A stretch of 60,177 bases of DNA from Palleronia caenipelagi. Lineage in GTDB: Bacteria; Pseudomonadota; Alphaproteobacteria; Rhodobacterales; Rhodobacteraceae. Location of the stretch: the NCBI RefSeq assembly GCF_007004065.1, contig NZ_VFSV01000019.1, positions 984 through 61,160 of the forward strand, given 5' to 3'. Position 1 is the stretch's first letter. Each line of letters begins with the position of its first letter. The notes under the pieces are model-generated. The model did not search any database. It saw nothing but the letters and a program-made list of their open reading frames with translations, and was not told where the DNA came from. The position numbers and the translations under genes were made by a program. This document shows positions 9,002 to 18,006 of this stretch, in pieces.

Positions 9002-9467
9002 CAACGTAGTCCCTCTCCGTCAACCCACACACCTGACGGATTATTCACGCCGCCGTTCTGAATAACACCATTTCTTGTCTCCACCCAAATCTGCGAACCG
9101 TTCGAGCGCGTGGAAACGCAAACGTCATTCCCAAATCTGTTGGTTCCCAGGCTATTGACTTAATCATTGCTCGTATCGACTAGCAACTGCCTGTTTTGAG
9201 GCGTATCAGGCAGGTGGCCCGGCCGATCTCCAAAAATTATCGCCAAGTTGTGAGTCCCCGCTTGGAAGTCCATTCTTGGCTTGCGGCGCTGCAATACTGT
9301 TATCGATATCGGTTCTGTTCGTCGCAAACGTGCCGACCGGCTTTTGAATACGCGCATTTCCGTCTGCATCGGAAACCCATCTGTTGCCATCGGGCAAAAT
9401 TGGCCTTGCCGCACCCACGGAGTCGTCAAGAATAGGGTATCCGTCACACGGTGTCCTATTTGGTGCG
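9001..9467 (-). pseudogene. Decayed C-terminal end of a probable polymorphic (CDI/Rhs-type) toxin
   Basis: Two protein-like stretches lie on the minus strand in different frames. The upstream one (9206 to about 9465) contains DGYPILDDSVGAARPILPDG and NRWVSDADGNARIQKPVG and ends at a TGA. The downstream one (9001-9159) reads NSLGTNRFGNDVCVSTRS, then GSQIWVETRNGVIQNGGVN, and ends TGA overlapping the immunity-type ATG. At least one nonsense codon and one frameshift separate them, and no start or N-terminal delivery domain remains. The G.DV.VS.R..GSQIW.E.RNG.I.NGGVN pattern recalls toxin C-termini next to immunity genes; this is inference. Confidence 0.5.
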
Positions 9468-9495
9468 AAAGAAAAGGCGCCCGGTTGGGGGCGCC
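9468..9495 (-). terminator. Intrinsic terminator of tkt
   Basis: Downstream of tkt on the minus strand, a 7-bp stem GGGCGCC/GGCGCCC (9489-9495 and 9476-9482, 6-nt loop) is followed by TTTTCTTT. A second inverted repeat, GAACTGCTCTGAGCAGTTC, overlaps the tkt stop codon and may extend the structure. The toxin-relic sequence begins right at this terminator. Confidence 0.75.
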
Positions 9496-9518
9496 CATCT
9501 GTCGGTTCCAGGAACTGC

Positions 9519-11540
9519 TCAGAGCAGTTCTTTGACCTTTGTCACGACGGCGTCGGCGGTGATGCCAAACTTTTCGTAGAGGGTGCCCGCAGGAGCGGAG
9601 GCGCCGAAGCCGTCCATGCCAATAAACGCAGACTTGGCTTCCTTGCCGCGTTCGCCCAGGAGCCAGCGGTCCCAACCCATGCGCGTGGCAGCTTCGATGC
9701 CGATGCGGACGGAATTTCCCGGCAGGACCCGGCGACGATAAGCTTCGTCCTGCTCGGCAAAGCGCTCGAAGCTCGGGACCGAGACCACGCGGGTGCCGAT
9801 GCCCTCGGCCTCCAGCGTCGCGCGGGCTTCCATCGCAATGGAGACTTCGGAGCCGGTGGCCATCAGCACCACGTCGGTCTTTTTCTCCTCGCCAGCATCG
9901 GCCAGCACGTAGGCGCCCTTGTCGCTAAGGTTGCGCTGGGTGTGCTCGGTGCGCAGCACGGGCAGGTTCTGACGCGACAGGACCAACACGGTCGGGCGGT
10001 CGGTGGTTTTCAGCGCCAGCTGCCAGGCTTCGGCGGTTTCGACCGTGTCACAGGGGCGGAGCACCTGCAGGTTCGGCGTCGCCCGCAGCATGGCGAGGTG
10101 CTCGACCGGCTGGTGGGTCGGGCCGTCTTCGCCCAGACCGATGGAGTCGTGGGTCATCACATAGATCACCGGCGCGCCCATCAGCGCCGACAGACGGATC
10201 GCCGGGCGGGCATAGTCGGTGAAGACCATGAAGGTTCCGCCATAGGGACGAATGCCGCCATGGAGCGCCATGCCGTTCATCGCGGCGGCCATGCCGTGCT
10301 CACGAATGCCGTAGTAGACGTAACGGCCGCTGCGATCCTCGGCGGTAAAGGCCCCCATCCCCTCGGTAAGGGTATTGTTGGAGCCGGTCAGGTCAGCCGA
10401 GCCGCCCATGGTCTCCTCAACGATGGGGTTGATGACACCCAGTGCCAGCTCGGAGGATTTGCGGGTCGCGACAGCCTTGGCCTCGGCGCTGGCTTCTTCC
10501 TTGAACTGGCGAATCGCGCCGTCGAGCTTGTTCGGCAGTTCACCAGCCATGGCGGCCTCGAACTTGGCGCGCTTGCCTTTGCCGGTTTCTTCGAGGCGGG
10601 CCAGCCACGCTTCGCGCTCCTTTGCGCCGCGAGAGCCTACGCGCTTCCACCAGGTCTTGACCTTGGCGGGAAACTTGAAGGGACCTTCTTCCCAGCCATA
10701 AGCCACCCGGGTGGCGGCGATCAGGTCGGGATCGGTCAGTGCACCGTGGCCTTTGCTGGTGTCCTGCGCGGAGGAGCCGATGGCGATGTGGGTCTTGCAA
10801 GCGATCATCGAGGGCTTGCCGGACTCTTTGGCAGCGATGATGGCCGCGTCGATGGCTTCGGGGTCGTGGCCGTCGATTTCCTGCGTGTGCCAGCCTGCGG
10901 CGGCAAAGCGCTTGATCTGGTCGGTCGAATCGCTCTTGGAGATCGGGCCGTCGATGGAGATGCCATTATCGTCGAAGAAAACGACGAGCTTCGAGAGCTT
11001 CAGGTGGCCGGCAAGCGTGATCGCTTCCTGGCTCACACCTTCCATCAGACAGCCGTCGCCTGCGAAGACATAGGTGTGGTGGTCGACGAGCTTCTTGCCA
11101 AAGCGGTCGCGCAGGTGCTCCTCGGCGATGGCCATGCCGACGGCGGTGGCAATGCCCTGACCGAGCGGACCGGTGGTGGTCTCGATGCCCGCAGCGTGGC
11201 CATATTCCGGGTGACCGGCGGTCTTGGCGCCCCACTGGCGGAAGTTTTTCACTTCTTCCAGCGACATATCGGCAAAGCCCGTCAGGTGCAGCAGCCCGTA
11301 GAGCAGCATGGAGCCGTGGCCATTGGACAGCACAAAGCGGTCACGGTCAGGCCAGTCGGGGTTCGCCGCGTCGAATTTCATATGCTTCGACCACAGAACC
11401 GTGGCGATGTCCGCCATCCCCATGGGCATCCCCGAATGGCCGGAATTGGCGGCGGCGACGGCGTCGAGGGCCAGAACGCGCAGGGCGGTCGAGCGCTCCC
11501 AGTGCTCGGGGTGGCTTTCTCTCAGGGTCGCAATATCCAT
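9519..11540 (-). CDS. tkt: Transketolase
   Basis: Thiamine-diphosphate enzyme of 673 residues, transferring two-carbon units between pentose, heptose and triose phosphates in the cytoplasm. It shows the N-terminal TPP domain ([13 protein letters not shown], then [10 protein letters not shown] followed by the DDNG ligand end), the Pyr domain with [19 protein letters not shown], and the C-terminal domain. I chose the ATG at 11540 ([12 protein letters not shown]), preceded by GAGGAGAG, over an in-frame ATG at 11570. It stands alone with its own terminator. With tal it forms the non-oxidative pentose phosphate branch. Confidence 0.95.
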   Translation of the reverse strand: MDIATLRESHPEHWERSTALRVLALDAVAAANSGHSGMPMGMADIATVLWSKHMKFDAANPDWPDRDRFVLSNGHGSMLLYGLLHLTGFADMSLEEVKNFRQWGAKTAGHPEYGHAAGIETTTGPLGQGIATAVGMAIAEEHLRDRFGKKLVDHHTYVFAGDGCLMEGVSQEAITLAGHLKLSKLVVFFDDNGISIDGPISKSDSTDQIKRFAAAGWHTQEIDGHDPEAIDAAIIAAKESGKPSMIACKTHIAIGSSAQDTSKGHGALTDPDLIAATRVAYGWEEGPFKFPAKVKTWWKRVGSRGAKEREAWLARLEETGKGKRAKFEAAMAGELPNKLDGAIRQFKEEASAEAKAVATRKSSELALGVINPIVEETMGGSADLTGSNNTLTEGMGAFTAEDRSGRYVYYGIREHGMAAAMNGMALHGGIRPYGGTFMVFTDYARPAIRLSALMGAPVIYVMTHDSIGLGEDGPTHQPVEHLAMLRATPNLQVLRPCDTVETAEAWQLALKTTDRPTVLVLSRQNLPVLRTEHTQRNLSDKGAYVLADAGEEKKTDVVLMATGSEVSIAMEARATLEAEGIGTRVVSVPSFERFAEQDEAYRRRVLPGNSVRIGIEAATRMGWDRWLLGERGKEAKSAFIGMDGFGASAPAGTLYEKFGITADAVVTKVKELL

Positions 11541-11607
11541 ACTTCGTCTCTCCTCAGGTGGGTCCTGCACCGAATTTTACTCGCCTGCGTGATAGCAGCG
11601 GATCGGT

Positions 11608-11625
11608 CGAGTGCAAGCGCACTCG
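11608..11625. promoter_or_regulatory. Palindrome in the tkt / coiled-coil-zapA divergent region
   Basis: CGAGTGC-AAGC-GCACTCG is a perfect 7-bp inverted repeat, embedded in a wider CCTGCG...CGCAGG symmetry (11584-11629). It lies 68 bp upstream of tkt and 80 bp upstream of the coiled-coil gene. It could be an operator or a 5'-UTR hairpin; nothing in the sequence decides between them. Confidence 0.35.
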
Positions 11626-11659
11626 CAGGATAGGGGTGGAAACGCGACCGCTTTAGGTC

Positions 11660-11674
11660 TTAACAATGGCGTAA
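11660..11674 (+). promoter_or_regulatory. CtrA-like box upstream of the zapA operon (weak)
   Basis: TTAA-N7-GTAA matches the CtrA consensus TTAA-N7-TTAA in 7 of 8 positions, and lies 31 bp before the start of the operon that carries the cell-division gene zapA. CtrA controls cell-cycle genes in many alphaproteobacteria but mainly motility in Rhodobacterales. A single near-match has little weight. Confidence 0.2.
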
Positions 11675-11704
11675 AGACCGCAGAAACCCATCAGGAGGCC
11701 CGGA

Positions 11705-12286
11705 ATGGAGCAAATCGAGGAGCTGGACCGCCGTTTATCGGCGGCGCTCGACAGGATTGCCGCGGGGCTGAACCGCGCTTCTGCGCCAGAGGCGGACACG
11801 TCGGATCATCAGGCCGCGCTTGCGGCAGCCACCGCAGAGACCGCGCGTCTGACGGACGAGCTGCGCCGCAGCGAGGAGAGGGTGCGCTACGCTGAGTCCG
11901 AGGCCGAGATGGCGCGCGGACGCACCGCCGAGCTGACCGAGCTGCTTGACCGGGAAAGAGAGCGGTCCCACGCTCTTGAGGAGGACCTGCGCGCGGTGTC
12001 GGGGGAAGGCGACACCGCTGACGCCGAGACGACTGCAGAGATCGATCGCTTGCGCGGCGCGCTGAGTGCCCTCGAAGAGGACCGGACCCGGCTGAAGGCG
12101 CTGACAGACGCCCTGCGGCAGACCTGCGAAGAGATCGCCGCGCGGTCCGACGGCGACGCTGCACTGCGCGAAGAACTCAAGGCGCTCCGAGCGCTGCGTG
12201 ACAGCGATCGTGCCGAACTTGACGCCATCCTTGCCCTGACCGCGACCCTGCCCGACGCCGAAGAGGAGCACACCGATGCCCAATGA
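11705..12286 (+). CDS. Coiled-coil protein encoded upstream of ZapA
   Basis: A 193-residue, Glu/Ala/Arg-rich protein without signal peptide or membrane segment. Residues about 40-150 form near-continuous heptads (TARLTDELRRSEERVRYAES..., then RERERSHALEEDLR), so a long cytoplasmic coiled coil is expected. A strong ribosome site (TCAGGAGGCCCGGA) precedes the ATG, and the 3' end overlaps the zapA start by 11 bp. I do not recognise a named family. Position next to zapA suggests a divisome role comparable to coiled-coil Z-ring factors such as ZapB, but this is inference from context. Confidence 0.8.
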   Translation: MEQIEELDRRLSAALDRIAAGLNRASAPEADTSDHQAALAAATAETARLTDELRRSEERVRYAESEAEMARGRTAELTELLDRERERSHALEEDLRAVSGEGDTADAETTAEIDRLRGALSALEEDRTRLKALTDALRQTCEEIAARSDGDAALREELKALRALRDSDRAELDAILALTATLPDAEEEHTDAQ

Positions 12287-12677
12287 AGTGGTTTCTATTG
12301 GTGGACGCAGCTACGAGGTCGCGTGCCAGCCCGGTGAGGAACAGGTCCTCCACGCCGCCGCCCAGCGACTGGATCAGGCCGCGACCAGCCTCTCGGCCCA
12401 GCCCGGCGCTGTGCCCGAGATGCGGATGCTTCTCATGTCGGGGCTGATCGTGGCCGACAGAATTGCGGACCTCGAGTCCAGTAACGCGGCTTTGTTCGAC
12501 CGGATCGCCGAGCTGGAATCGCAGCTGGGCCGTTCGACACTGGCGGCTCAACAGGCCAACACGGTCGAAGTCCCCGTGATGCCTGAGGGGCTGGAGGACC
12601 GCTTGCGTGCCATGGTCGAGCGGGCCGAAGCTCTGGCCGATCAGGCAGACCCCGAAACGGAAACCGCCAGGGCCTGA
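12276..12677 (+). CDS. zapA: Cell division protein ZapA
   Basis: A 133-residue ZapA homologue. It starts MPNEVVSIGGRSYEVACQPGEE, the ZapA N-terminal beta region, and continues with the helix/coiled-coil part (RIADLESSNAALFDRIAELE). ZapA binds FtsZ and bundles protofilaments at midcell. It overlaps the upstream coiled-coil gene by 11 nt and has its own GAGGAG site. The C-terminus has a short acidic extension beyond the family core (about 100 residues). Confidence 0.85.
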   Translation: MPNEVVSIGGRSYEVACQPGEEQVLHAAAQRLDQAATSLSAQPGAVPEMRMLLMSGLIVADRIADLESSNAALFDRIAELESQLGRSTLAAQQANTVEVPVMPEGLEDRLRAMVERAEALADQADPETETARA

Positions 12678-12711
12678 GAGCACCCGGCGGCAACGCGACG
12701 ACGCTGAAAAA

Positions 12712-13071
12712 TCAGGCGTTGGCGGCGCGGATTTCCTCGGCCTTCGCCTTGTCATAGGCCACGCCCTTAGCATCGAAGAGCTGGTCAAGCTCGCCCGACA
12801 GGGTCATCTCGGTGACGATGTCACAGCCGCCAACAAACTCGCCCTTTACGTATAGCTGGGGGATCGTCGGCCAGTCGGAATACTCCTTGATCCCCTGCCG
12901 GACCTCTTCATCGGCCAGCACGTTCACGTCCTGATACTCGATCCCCATAAAATTCAGCACCCCCGCCACGCGGCTGGAGAAGCCGCATTGGGGCATGGTC
13001 TTGGTGCCCTTCATAAACAGCACAACATCGTTGCTGGTCACGGTGTCCTTGATTTGATCCTGAGCGCTCAT
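12712..13071 (-). CDS. grxD: Monothiol glutaredoxin, Grx4 family
   Basis: A 119-residue CGFS-type glutaredoxin; the CGFS active site is at residues 29-32 ([10 protein letters not shown]) and the glutathione-binding [16 protein letters not shown] and GGCDIVTEM segments follow. Grx4-type proteins coordinate a glutathione-ligated [2Fe-2S] cluster and pass it on, often with a BolA partner. Here bolA lies two genes upstream in the same operon (bolA, small membrane protein, grxD), each overlapping the next by 4 bp, which supports a physical Grx-BolA partnership. Confidence 0.93.
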   Translation of the reverse strand: MSAQDQIKDTVTSNDVVLFMKGTKTMPQCGFSSRVAGVLNFMGIEYQDVNVLADEEVRQGIKEYSDWPTIPQLYVKGEFVGGCDIVTEMTLSGELDQLFDAKGVAYDKAKAEEIRAANA

Positions 13072-13322
13072 CTGCGATCTGTCCTTTTCTCTTTCGGAAC
13101 GAAGAGACGCGCATAGGCCTGCGGGTCCTTCGGGATGGTATATTCGGTTTCTTCCCCGCCCCCCATGCCGGACTGGTATTCCGCACGAAGGACGGTGACT
13201 CCATCGCCGGGGAGCTGGCCGCGCGTGGGTCCGGGGTCATGGCGCAGGGACTGGCGGGCCTTTAGCCCCAGCACCAGCGCGATCCCGGTCGCGAGAAGCG
13301 CGATCACGCCCCCGCTGCTCAT
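13068..13322 (-). CDS. Small membrane-anchored protein between bolA and grxD
   Basis: An 84-residue protein with one N-terminal hydrophobic helix ([15 protein letters not shown], about residues 5-19), then a basic stretch and a polar tail ([19 protein letters not shown]). It looks like a single-pass inner-membrane protein or uncleaved signal anchor. Both ends overlap the neighbouring genes by 4 bp, so its expression is tied to bolA and grxD. I do not recognise a family; a role near iron-sulfur or redox handling is only suggested by the operon. Confidence 0.75.
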   Translation of the reverse strand: MSSGGVIALLATGIALVLGLKARQSLRHDPGPTRGQLPGDGVTVLRAEYQSGMGGGEETEYTIPKDPQAYARLFVPKEKRTDRR

Positions 13323-13561
13323 TCCGGCGCGCGGGTGGTCAGGGCCAGAGCGTGCAATTCGCCCTGACTGCCATCCATCTTGCCCTTCAGCGCCGCATAG
13401 ACCGCGCGCTGCTGCTGAACGCGGTTTTGCCCCCGGAAGCTCTCATCGATCACCTCCGCCGCATAATGATTCCCGTCGCCGGCAAGGTCGGTAATGGTGA
13501 TCTTTGCGTCGGGAAATTCGGCGCGGATGAGCGCTTCGATATCGCGGGCTTCCATAGCCAT
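13319..13561 (-). CDS. bolA: BolA-family protein
   Basis: An 80-residue BolA/IbaG-type protein (MAMEARDIEALIRAEFPDAK, then the loop GDGNHYAAEVIDESFRGQNRV and the helix QQQRAVYAALKG). The conserved His in GNHY and the FRG..RV.QQ..VY signature of the BolA fold are present. BolA proteins bind [2Fe-2S] clusters together with monothiol glutaredoxins. First gene of the three-gene operon ending in grxD; CCGGAG lies 8 bp before the ATG. Confidence 0.9.
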   Translation of the reverse strand: MAMEARDIEALIRAEFPDAKITITDLAGDGNHYAAEVIDESFRGQNRVQQQRAVYAALKGKMDGSQGELHALALTTRAPE

Positions 13562-13654
13562 GAGGCATCTCCGGAGTAGTGGTCACCGCAAAGGTAAGGT
13601 CCGGGAGGCGGAGGCGCAAGCGGGGATGATCCTGAGAAGCAACGCGCGGGCACG

Positions 13655-14083
13655 CTAGCGCACCTGTTGGTTTGAGTGACGGGTGTTTGGACGCAGAATA
13701 CATACTGCCAAAAGCATGGCCAAAGGACCAATGATTGTGCGGCCAAAATCCAGAGCACTCTCCCACCACTGCCAAGCTCCGAGTGTCAGGATATCATGCC
13801 TCATATCCAGTACCTCCATCCCGGCTCCGAGAACACAGGCAAAGGCCAGGGTCAGCACATAGGGTTTGGTACGGGTCATACCCTTGGCGACAACGAAGGC
13901 AATCAGAGCCAACATCACGCCAATCACGACATGCAGAATGTCCCTGTCGATCGGGACATAGTGAGAGAAAACCTCTTTCGAGGAATAAAAGTTCAGCGCC
14001 AAGTGATCCATATTGCTCGGATAAAGATAATAGGCCCGATTTTGAAGCTGTGTCTGATCCGGCGGCAGATCGTTGCGCGTCAT
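13655..14083 (-). CDS. Hypothetical multi-pass membrane protein
   Basis: A 142-residue protein with an N-terminal polar part (about 45 residues) and three hydrophobic segments, near residues 47-65 (ILHVVIGVMLALIAFVVA), 73-90 (VLTLAFACVLGAGMEVL) and 112-128 (IIGPLAMLLAVCIL). The motif FYSSKEVFSHYVPIDRDILH precedes the first helix. The overall shape resembles small VanZ-like membrane proteins, but I see no decisive motif. It stands alone between bolA and the pgi terminator. Confidence 0.65.
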   Translation of the reverse strand: MTRNDLPPDQTQLQNRAYYLYPSNMDHLALNFYSSKEVFSHYVPIDRDILHVVIGVMLALIAFVVAKGMTRTKPYVLTLAFACVLGAGMEVLDMRHDILTLGAWQWWESALDFGRTIIGPLAMLLAVCILRPNTRHSNQQVR

Positions 14084-14132
14084 AGGGAGATTTGAGTGGC
14101 TCCGTGATCTGACCGAGGCCGCGTGTCACAAC

Positions 14133-14164
14133 AAAAAAGCCCCGCCACAATTGCGGCGGGGCTT
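14133..14164 (-). terminator. Intrinsic terminator of zwf-pgl-pgi
   Basis: On the minus strand, after the pgi stop, AAGCCCCGCC-GCAATT-GTGGCGGGGCTT forms a stem of at least 8 GC pairs followed by six T (complement of 14133-14138). A classic strong terminator. Confidence 0.85.
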
Positions 14165-14181
14165 CTGACAAGATGTGTCGC

Positions 14182-15789
14182 TTACGCCCGAATAAACGCC
14201 ACCAGACCGGCAGTCGAGGCATCCTTGCCCTCGGTGCCGGCCTCACCGGCGACGACGGGATCGAGCGCTTTAGCCAGCTCCTTGCCCAGCTCCACGCCCC
14301 ACTGATCATAGGAGTTGATGCCCAGAAGCACGCCTTCGACGAATACCCGGTGCTCGTAGAGCGCGACGATCTGGCCGAGAACGGCGGGGGTGAGCTGATC
14401 ATAGACCAGCGTGGTCGAGGGGCGGTTGCCGGGGAAGACGCGGTGGCTGGCCTGACGCTCCAGTTCCTCGCCCTCGAACTGACCCGCGACCTTGGCGCGC
14501 GCCTCGTCGAGATCGCGGCCGACCATGAGCGCTTCGGACTGGGCGAGGCAGTTGGCGACCAGCAGGCGGTGCTGGTGGGCGAGCTCCGGCTCATGCCCCC
14601 GGCGCCCCACCATGAATTCGCAGGGGATCACCCGCGTGCCCTGATGGATCAGCTGGTAGAACGCGTGCTGGCCGTTGGTGCCGGGCTCGCCCCAGACAAC
14701 CGGGCCGCTGTCGCAGGGCAAGGGCTGGCCGTCCATGCCTACGCGCTTGCCATTGCTCTCCATCTCCAGCTGCTGGAGATAGGCGGGCAGACGGGCGAGG
14801 CGCTGTTCATAGGGCAGCACGGCGCGGGTGGCATAGCCGCAGCCCTGATTGTGCCAGACACCGACCAGCGCCAGCACCACCGCCATATTGTCGAGCGGCG
14901 CGGCCTCGCGGAAATGGGTGTCCATGGCTTCGGCGCCCTGCAAAAAGGCGCGGAAGTCGTCCGGCCCCACGGCGATCATCAGCGACAGGCCAATGGGACC
15001 CCACATGGAGTAGCGCCCACCGACCCAGTCCTCGAAGCCAAAAACGCGCGACTCGTCGATCCCGAAGGCCGCCGTTTTATCGGCCGCTGTCGAAAGGGCC
15101 GCGAATTGCGCCGCAGGATCGGAGACCTTTTCGGCCATCCAGTCGCGGGCGGTCTCGGCATTGGTCATCGTCTCGATGGTAGTGAAGGTCTTCGACGCGA
15201 CGATCACCAGCGTGGTCTCGGGGTTCAGACCCGACAGGATGTCGTGGATATGGGCACCGTCCACGTTGGAGACGAAGTGGCAGCGGGGACCGTCCGCATA
15301 AGGGCTAAGCGCCTGCACCGCCATGGCCGGCCCGAGATCGGAGCCGCCAATGCCGATATTCACCACATCCGTGATCGCGCCGCCCTGCCCGGTGAAGCGC
15401 CCCTCGCGCACGTCCGCAGCGAAGGCGTCCATCCGGTCGAGCGTGGCCAGCACCTCAGGCATCACGTCCTGTCCGTCCACCATCACCGGCTTGCCCGATA
15501 GGTTGCGCAGGGCCGTGTGCAGCACCGCACGGCCTTCGGTGTCGTTGATGGCGGCACCGCCGAACATGGCGTCCCGACGCTCGGCCAGACCTGCTTCGTC
15601 CAGCATGGCGACCAGCATGTCGCGGGTCCCGGCGTCGAGGTTGGTTTTCGAGTAATCGAACAGCATCCCCAGCGCGGAGACCGAAAAGGCCCCTGCCCGC
15701 TCGGCATCCATGAGCGCGAGAATGGAACGGTCGGAAACGGAATTTGCGGCAGCCGCGAGACGCGACCAGCTATCAGCAGAAACGGGCAT
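14182..15789 (-). CDS. pgi: Glucose-6-phosphate isomerase
   Basis: Cytoplasmic enzyme interconverting glucose-6-P and fructose-6-P, 535 residues. Signatures visible include [14 protein letters not shown], the phosphate-binding [25 protein letters not shown] and [14 protein letters not shown] with the conserved His. It is the third gene of zwf-pgl-pgi, 6 bp after the pgl stop, and ends at a strong terminator. In an organism using the Entner-Doudoroff route it mainly recycles fructose-6-P to glucose-6-P. Confidence 0.95.
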   Translation of the reverse strand: MPVSADSWSRLAAAANSVSDRSILALMDAERAGAFSVSALGMLFDYSKTNLDAGTRDMLVAMLDEAGLAERRDAMFGGAAINDTEGRAVLHTALRNLSGKPVMVDGQDVMPEVLATLDRMDAFAADVREGRFTGQGGAITDVVNIGIGGSDLGPAMAVQALSPYADGPRCHFVSNVDGAHIHDILSGLNPETTLVIVASKTFTTIETMTNAETARDWMAEKVSDPAAQFAALSTAADKTAAFGIDESRVFGFEDWVGGRYSMWGPIGLSLMIAVGPDDFRAFLQGAEAMDTHFREAAPLDNMAVVLALVGVWHNQGCGYATRAVLPYEQRLARLPAYLQQLEMESNGKRVGMDGQPLPCDSGPVVWGEPGTNGQHAFYQLIHQGTRVIPCEFMVGRRGHEPELAHQHRLLVANCLAQSEALMVGRDLDEARAKVAGQFEGEELERQASHRVFPGNRPSTTLVYDQLTPAVLGQIVALYEHRVFVEGVLLGINSYDQWGVELGKELAKALDPVVAGEAGTEGKDASTAGLVAFIRA

Positions 15790-15795
15790 CGGGTT

Positions 15796-16461
15796 TTAGT
15801 CCTTTGACCAATGAACAGTGGCGTTTTTCAGAACAAGGGCGATCGGGGCCTCTTTGGGCGAGAGGTGACGCGCTTTCTCCAGCGCCTCCCGCTTTTCGGG
15901 GCCCTTAATCAGGATGTGAGTGGACAGTGCGCCCTTCAGGACGGGCGCAGTCAGGGTCACGCGGGGCTCAAGCCCCTCAGAGGCGTCCACCTCCATCACC
16001 GGCGGCGCATGGGGCGCCAGCGCGGCATCGAGCTGCGGCGCGCCCGGAAAGAGCGATGCGCAGTGCATATCCGCACCCATGCCGATCAACAGGATGGAGA
16101 GAGGCAGGTGCGGCGCGATACGCCGACCGAGCATCCCCATATCGACGCCGTCCTCCGGCACCAGCCGGACGAATTGCGCCGCAGCCGCCTTGTCCTGAAA
16201 CAGGCGGGACCGCAGCAGGCGTTCATTGGAGCGCTCATGGGTGGCGGGAACCTTCCGCTCATCCGTCAGCATGACATGGACCCGCTCCCACGGCAGATCA
16301 GCGCCTGACAGGCTGTCAAAGGCAGGTCCTGGGGTCGAGCCCCCGGGCACCGCCATCGACACCTGATCGTGGGTCAGCAGCGCATTGGTGAGTTCGCCCG
16401 CCAACTGGTCGGCGAGGTCCATCATCATCATGTCGCTGTCGGGATATTCGATGAACTTCAT
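15796..16461 (-). CDS. pgl: 6-phosphogluconolactonase
   Basis: A 221-residue SugI/NagB-like lactonase that hydrolyses 6-phosphogluconolactone made by Zwf. Motifs: AVPGGSTPGPAFDSL (sugar-phosphate loop), VHVMLTDERKVP and SILLIGMGADMHCASLFPG, the DevB-type lactonase signature. Middle gene of zwf-pgl-pgi, 12 bp after zwf. Length is slightly below the usual 230-240 residues but the domain is complete. Confidence 0.93.
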   Translation of the reverse strand: MKFIEYPDSDMMMMDLADQLAGELTNALLTHDQVSMAVPGGSTPGPAFDSLSGADLPWERVHVMLTDERKVPATHERSNERLLRSRLFQDKAAAAQFVRLVPEDGVDMGMLGRRIAPHLPLSILLIGMGADMHCASLFPGAPQLDAALAPHAPPVMEVDASEGLEPRVTLTAPVLKGALSTHILIKGPEKREALEKARHLSPKEAPIALVLKNATVHWSKD

Positions 16462-16473
16462 CAGCCCCCCTCC

Positions 16474-17928
16474 CTACTCCTGAATCCCGCGCCAGCGGCG
16501 ATCTTCACGGTGCATCATGATCTGCGCTTCCTCGGGACCGGTCGAGCCCGGCTCGTAGGAACAGGGGCGGTCGCCACGCTCTTTCCAGCCGTTGATGATC
16601 GGATCGGTCCAGGCCCAGGCGGCCTCAACCTCGTCACCGCGCATGAACAGGGTCTGGTTGCCCCGGATCACGTCCATTACCAGCCGCTCATAGGCGTCGG
16701 TGGCGAGGTCCTCGTGCTGACCCAGCGCGTCGGCAAAGGTCATGTCCAGCGGCACGTCGATCAGACGCATCCCGCCCGGCCCCGGCTCCTTGATCGTCGT
16801 GGTGAGGGTCATGCCCTCATTCGGCTGAAGCCGGATCGTCAGGATGTTACGGTGATGCCCAGAGCGGCTGCCAAAGATCGAATGGGGCGCGTCCTTGAAC
16901 ACGACTGCGATCTCGGACGACCGCGCCTTCATCCGCTTGCCCGTGCGCAGGTAGAACGGCGTCCCGGCCCAGCGCCAGTTCGACACATTCACTTTCATCG
17001 CGATGAAGCTTTCGGTGAGGCTCTCAGGATCTTCCACATCATCCAGATAAGAGGCCACATCCTCCGCGCCCGCATATTGGCCGCGCACGATATCTTCGGC
17101 GGGCACGGGGTCCAGAGCACGAATGACCTTCAGCTTCTCATCGCGCACCGCGTCAGGTTCGAACCGTGAGGGCGGTTCCATAGCAATGAGGCAGAGGAGC
17201 TGCATCAGGTGATTCTGCACCATGTCTCGCATGGCGCCGGATTTGTCGTAATAGCCACCCCGCCCGCCGACGCCGACGATCTCGGCCACGGTGATCTGGA
17301 TATGGTCCACGTACTGGCTGTTCCACAGCGGTTCAAAGAGCACGTTGGCAAAGCGCAGCGCCATGAGGTTCTGGACGGTTTCCTTACCCAGATAATGGTC
17401 GATCCGGTAGATTTGCGTCTCGTCGAAATAGGCGGCCAGCGTGGCGTTCAGGGCCTGCGCCGAGGCCAGATCCCGCCCAAAGGGCTTTTCGACGACGATG
17501 CGGCTGGTCTTGTCCGCGATACCGTTGGACTGGAGCCGTTCGGCCAGCGCACCGAATAGCGACGGTGCCACGGAAAAATAGAAGGCGCTGATGTGATCGC
17601 TGCGGATCAGCTCTTTGAGCTCGGACCAGCCCTTTTCACCGGTGGCGTCGATGGCGACATAATGAATGAGGGAGACAAACTCCGCGACCACATCGGGATC
17701 GAGCGCATCGGTGCCGATAAACTCATCCAGCGCTGCCCGCACCATGTCGCGATAGCCATCGTGGTCCATCTCGGATCGGGCCGCGCCAATGATCCGGCTG
17801 CCTTCAGGGATCTGGCCGGCCCGAAAGCGACGGTACAGGCCTGGCAAAATCTTGCGGCGGGACAGATCGCCCGTGCCGCCAAAAATCGTGAGGTCGAAGG
17901 GATCGACCGGAATCACGCGTGAGACCAT
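16474..17928 (-). CDS. zwf: Glucose-6-phosphate 1-dehydrogenase
   Basis: A 484-residue NAD(P)-dependent dehydrogenase making 6-phosphogluconolactone, entry step of the Entner-Doudoroff and oxidative pentose phosphate routes. The nucleotide motif GGTGDLSRRK is at 17-26, EKPFG at 147-151 and the catalytic signature RIDHYLGKE at 175-183. First gene of zwf-pgl-pgi. A LacI-type operator-like palindrome lies 65 bp upstream and is shared with edd. The ATG follows an AAAGGAGCT ribosome site. Confidence 0.96.
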   Translation of the reverse strand: MVSRVIPVDPFDLTIFGGTGDLSRRKILPGLYRRFRAGQIPEGSRIIGAARSEMDHDGYRDMVRAALDEFIGTDALDPDVVAEFVSLIHYVAIDATGEKGWSELKELIRSDHISAFYFSVAPSLFGALAERLQSNGIADKTSRIVVEKPFGRDLASAQALNATLAAYFDETQIYRIDHYLGKETVQNLMALRFANVLFEPLWNSQYVDHIQITVAEIVGVGGRGGYYDKSGAMRDMVQNHLMQLLCLIAMEPPSRFEPDAVRDEKLKVIRALDPVPAEDIVRGQYAGAEDVASYLDDVEDPESLTESFIAMKVNVSNWRWAGTPFYLRTGKRMKARSSEIAVVFKDAPHSIFGSRSGHHRNILTIRLQPNEGMTLTTTIKEPGPGGMRLIDVPLDMTFADALGQHEDLATDAYERLVMDVIRGNQTLFMRGDEVEAAWAWTDPIINGWKERGDRPCSYEPGSTGPEEAQIMMHREDRRWRGIQE

Positions 17929-17992
17929 TGAGAGCTCCTTTCGCGGTACGCGCGTTCCCTCGCGCGAGTTCTGCCCGGGGTCAAGAGCGTAA

Positions 17993-18006
17993 TGTGGGCG
18001 CTAACA
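17993..18006 (-). promoter_or_regulatory. Candidate LacI-family operator upstream of zwf
   Basis: TGTGGGCGCTAACA fits the LacI-family operator shape TG-N4-CG-N4-CA with a central CG. Its right half CGCTAACA is identical to that in the edd promoter (36096-36109). It is 65 bp upstream of the zwf ATG, a sensible place for repression. No cognate regulator gene lies in the window. Confidence 0.45.

Noticed and set aside
9384-11633. 749-codon open frame antisense to tkt
   Set aside because: Shadow of transketolase; no motifs of its own.
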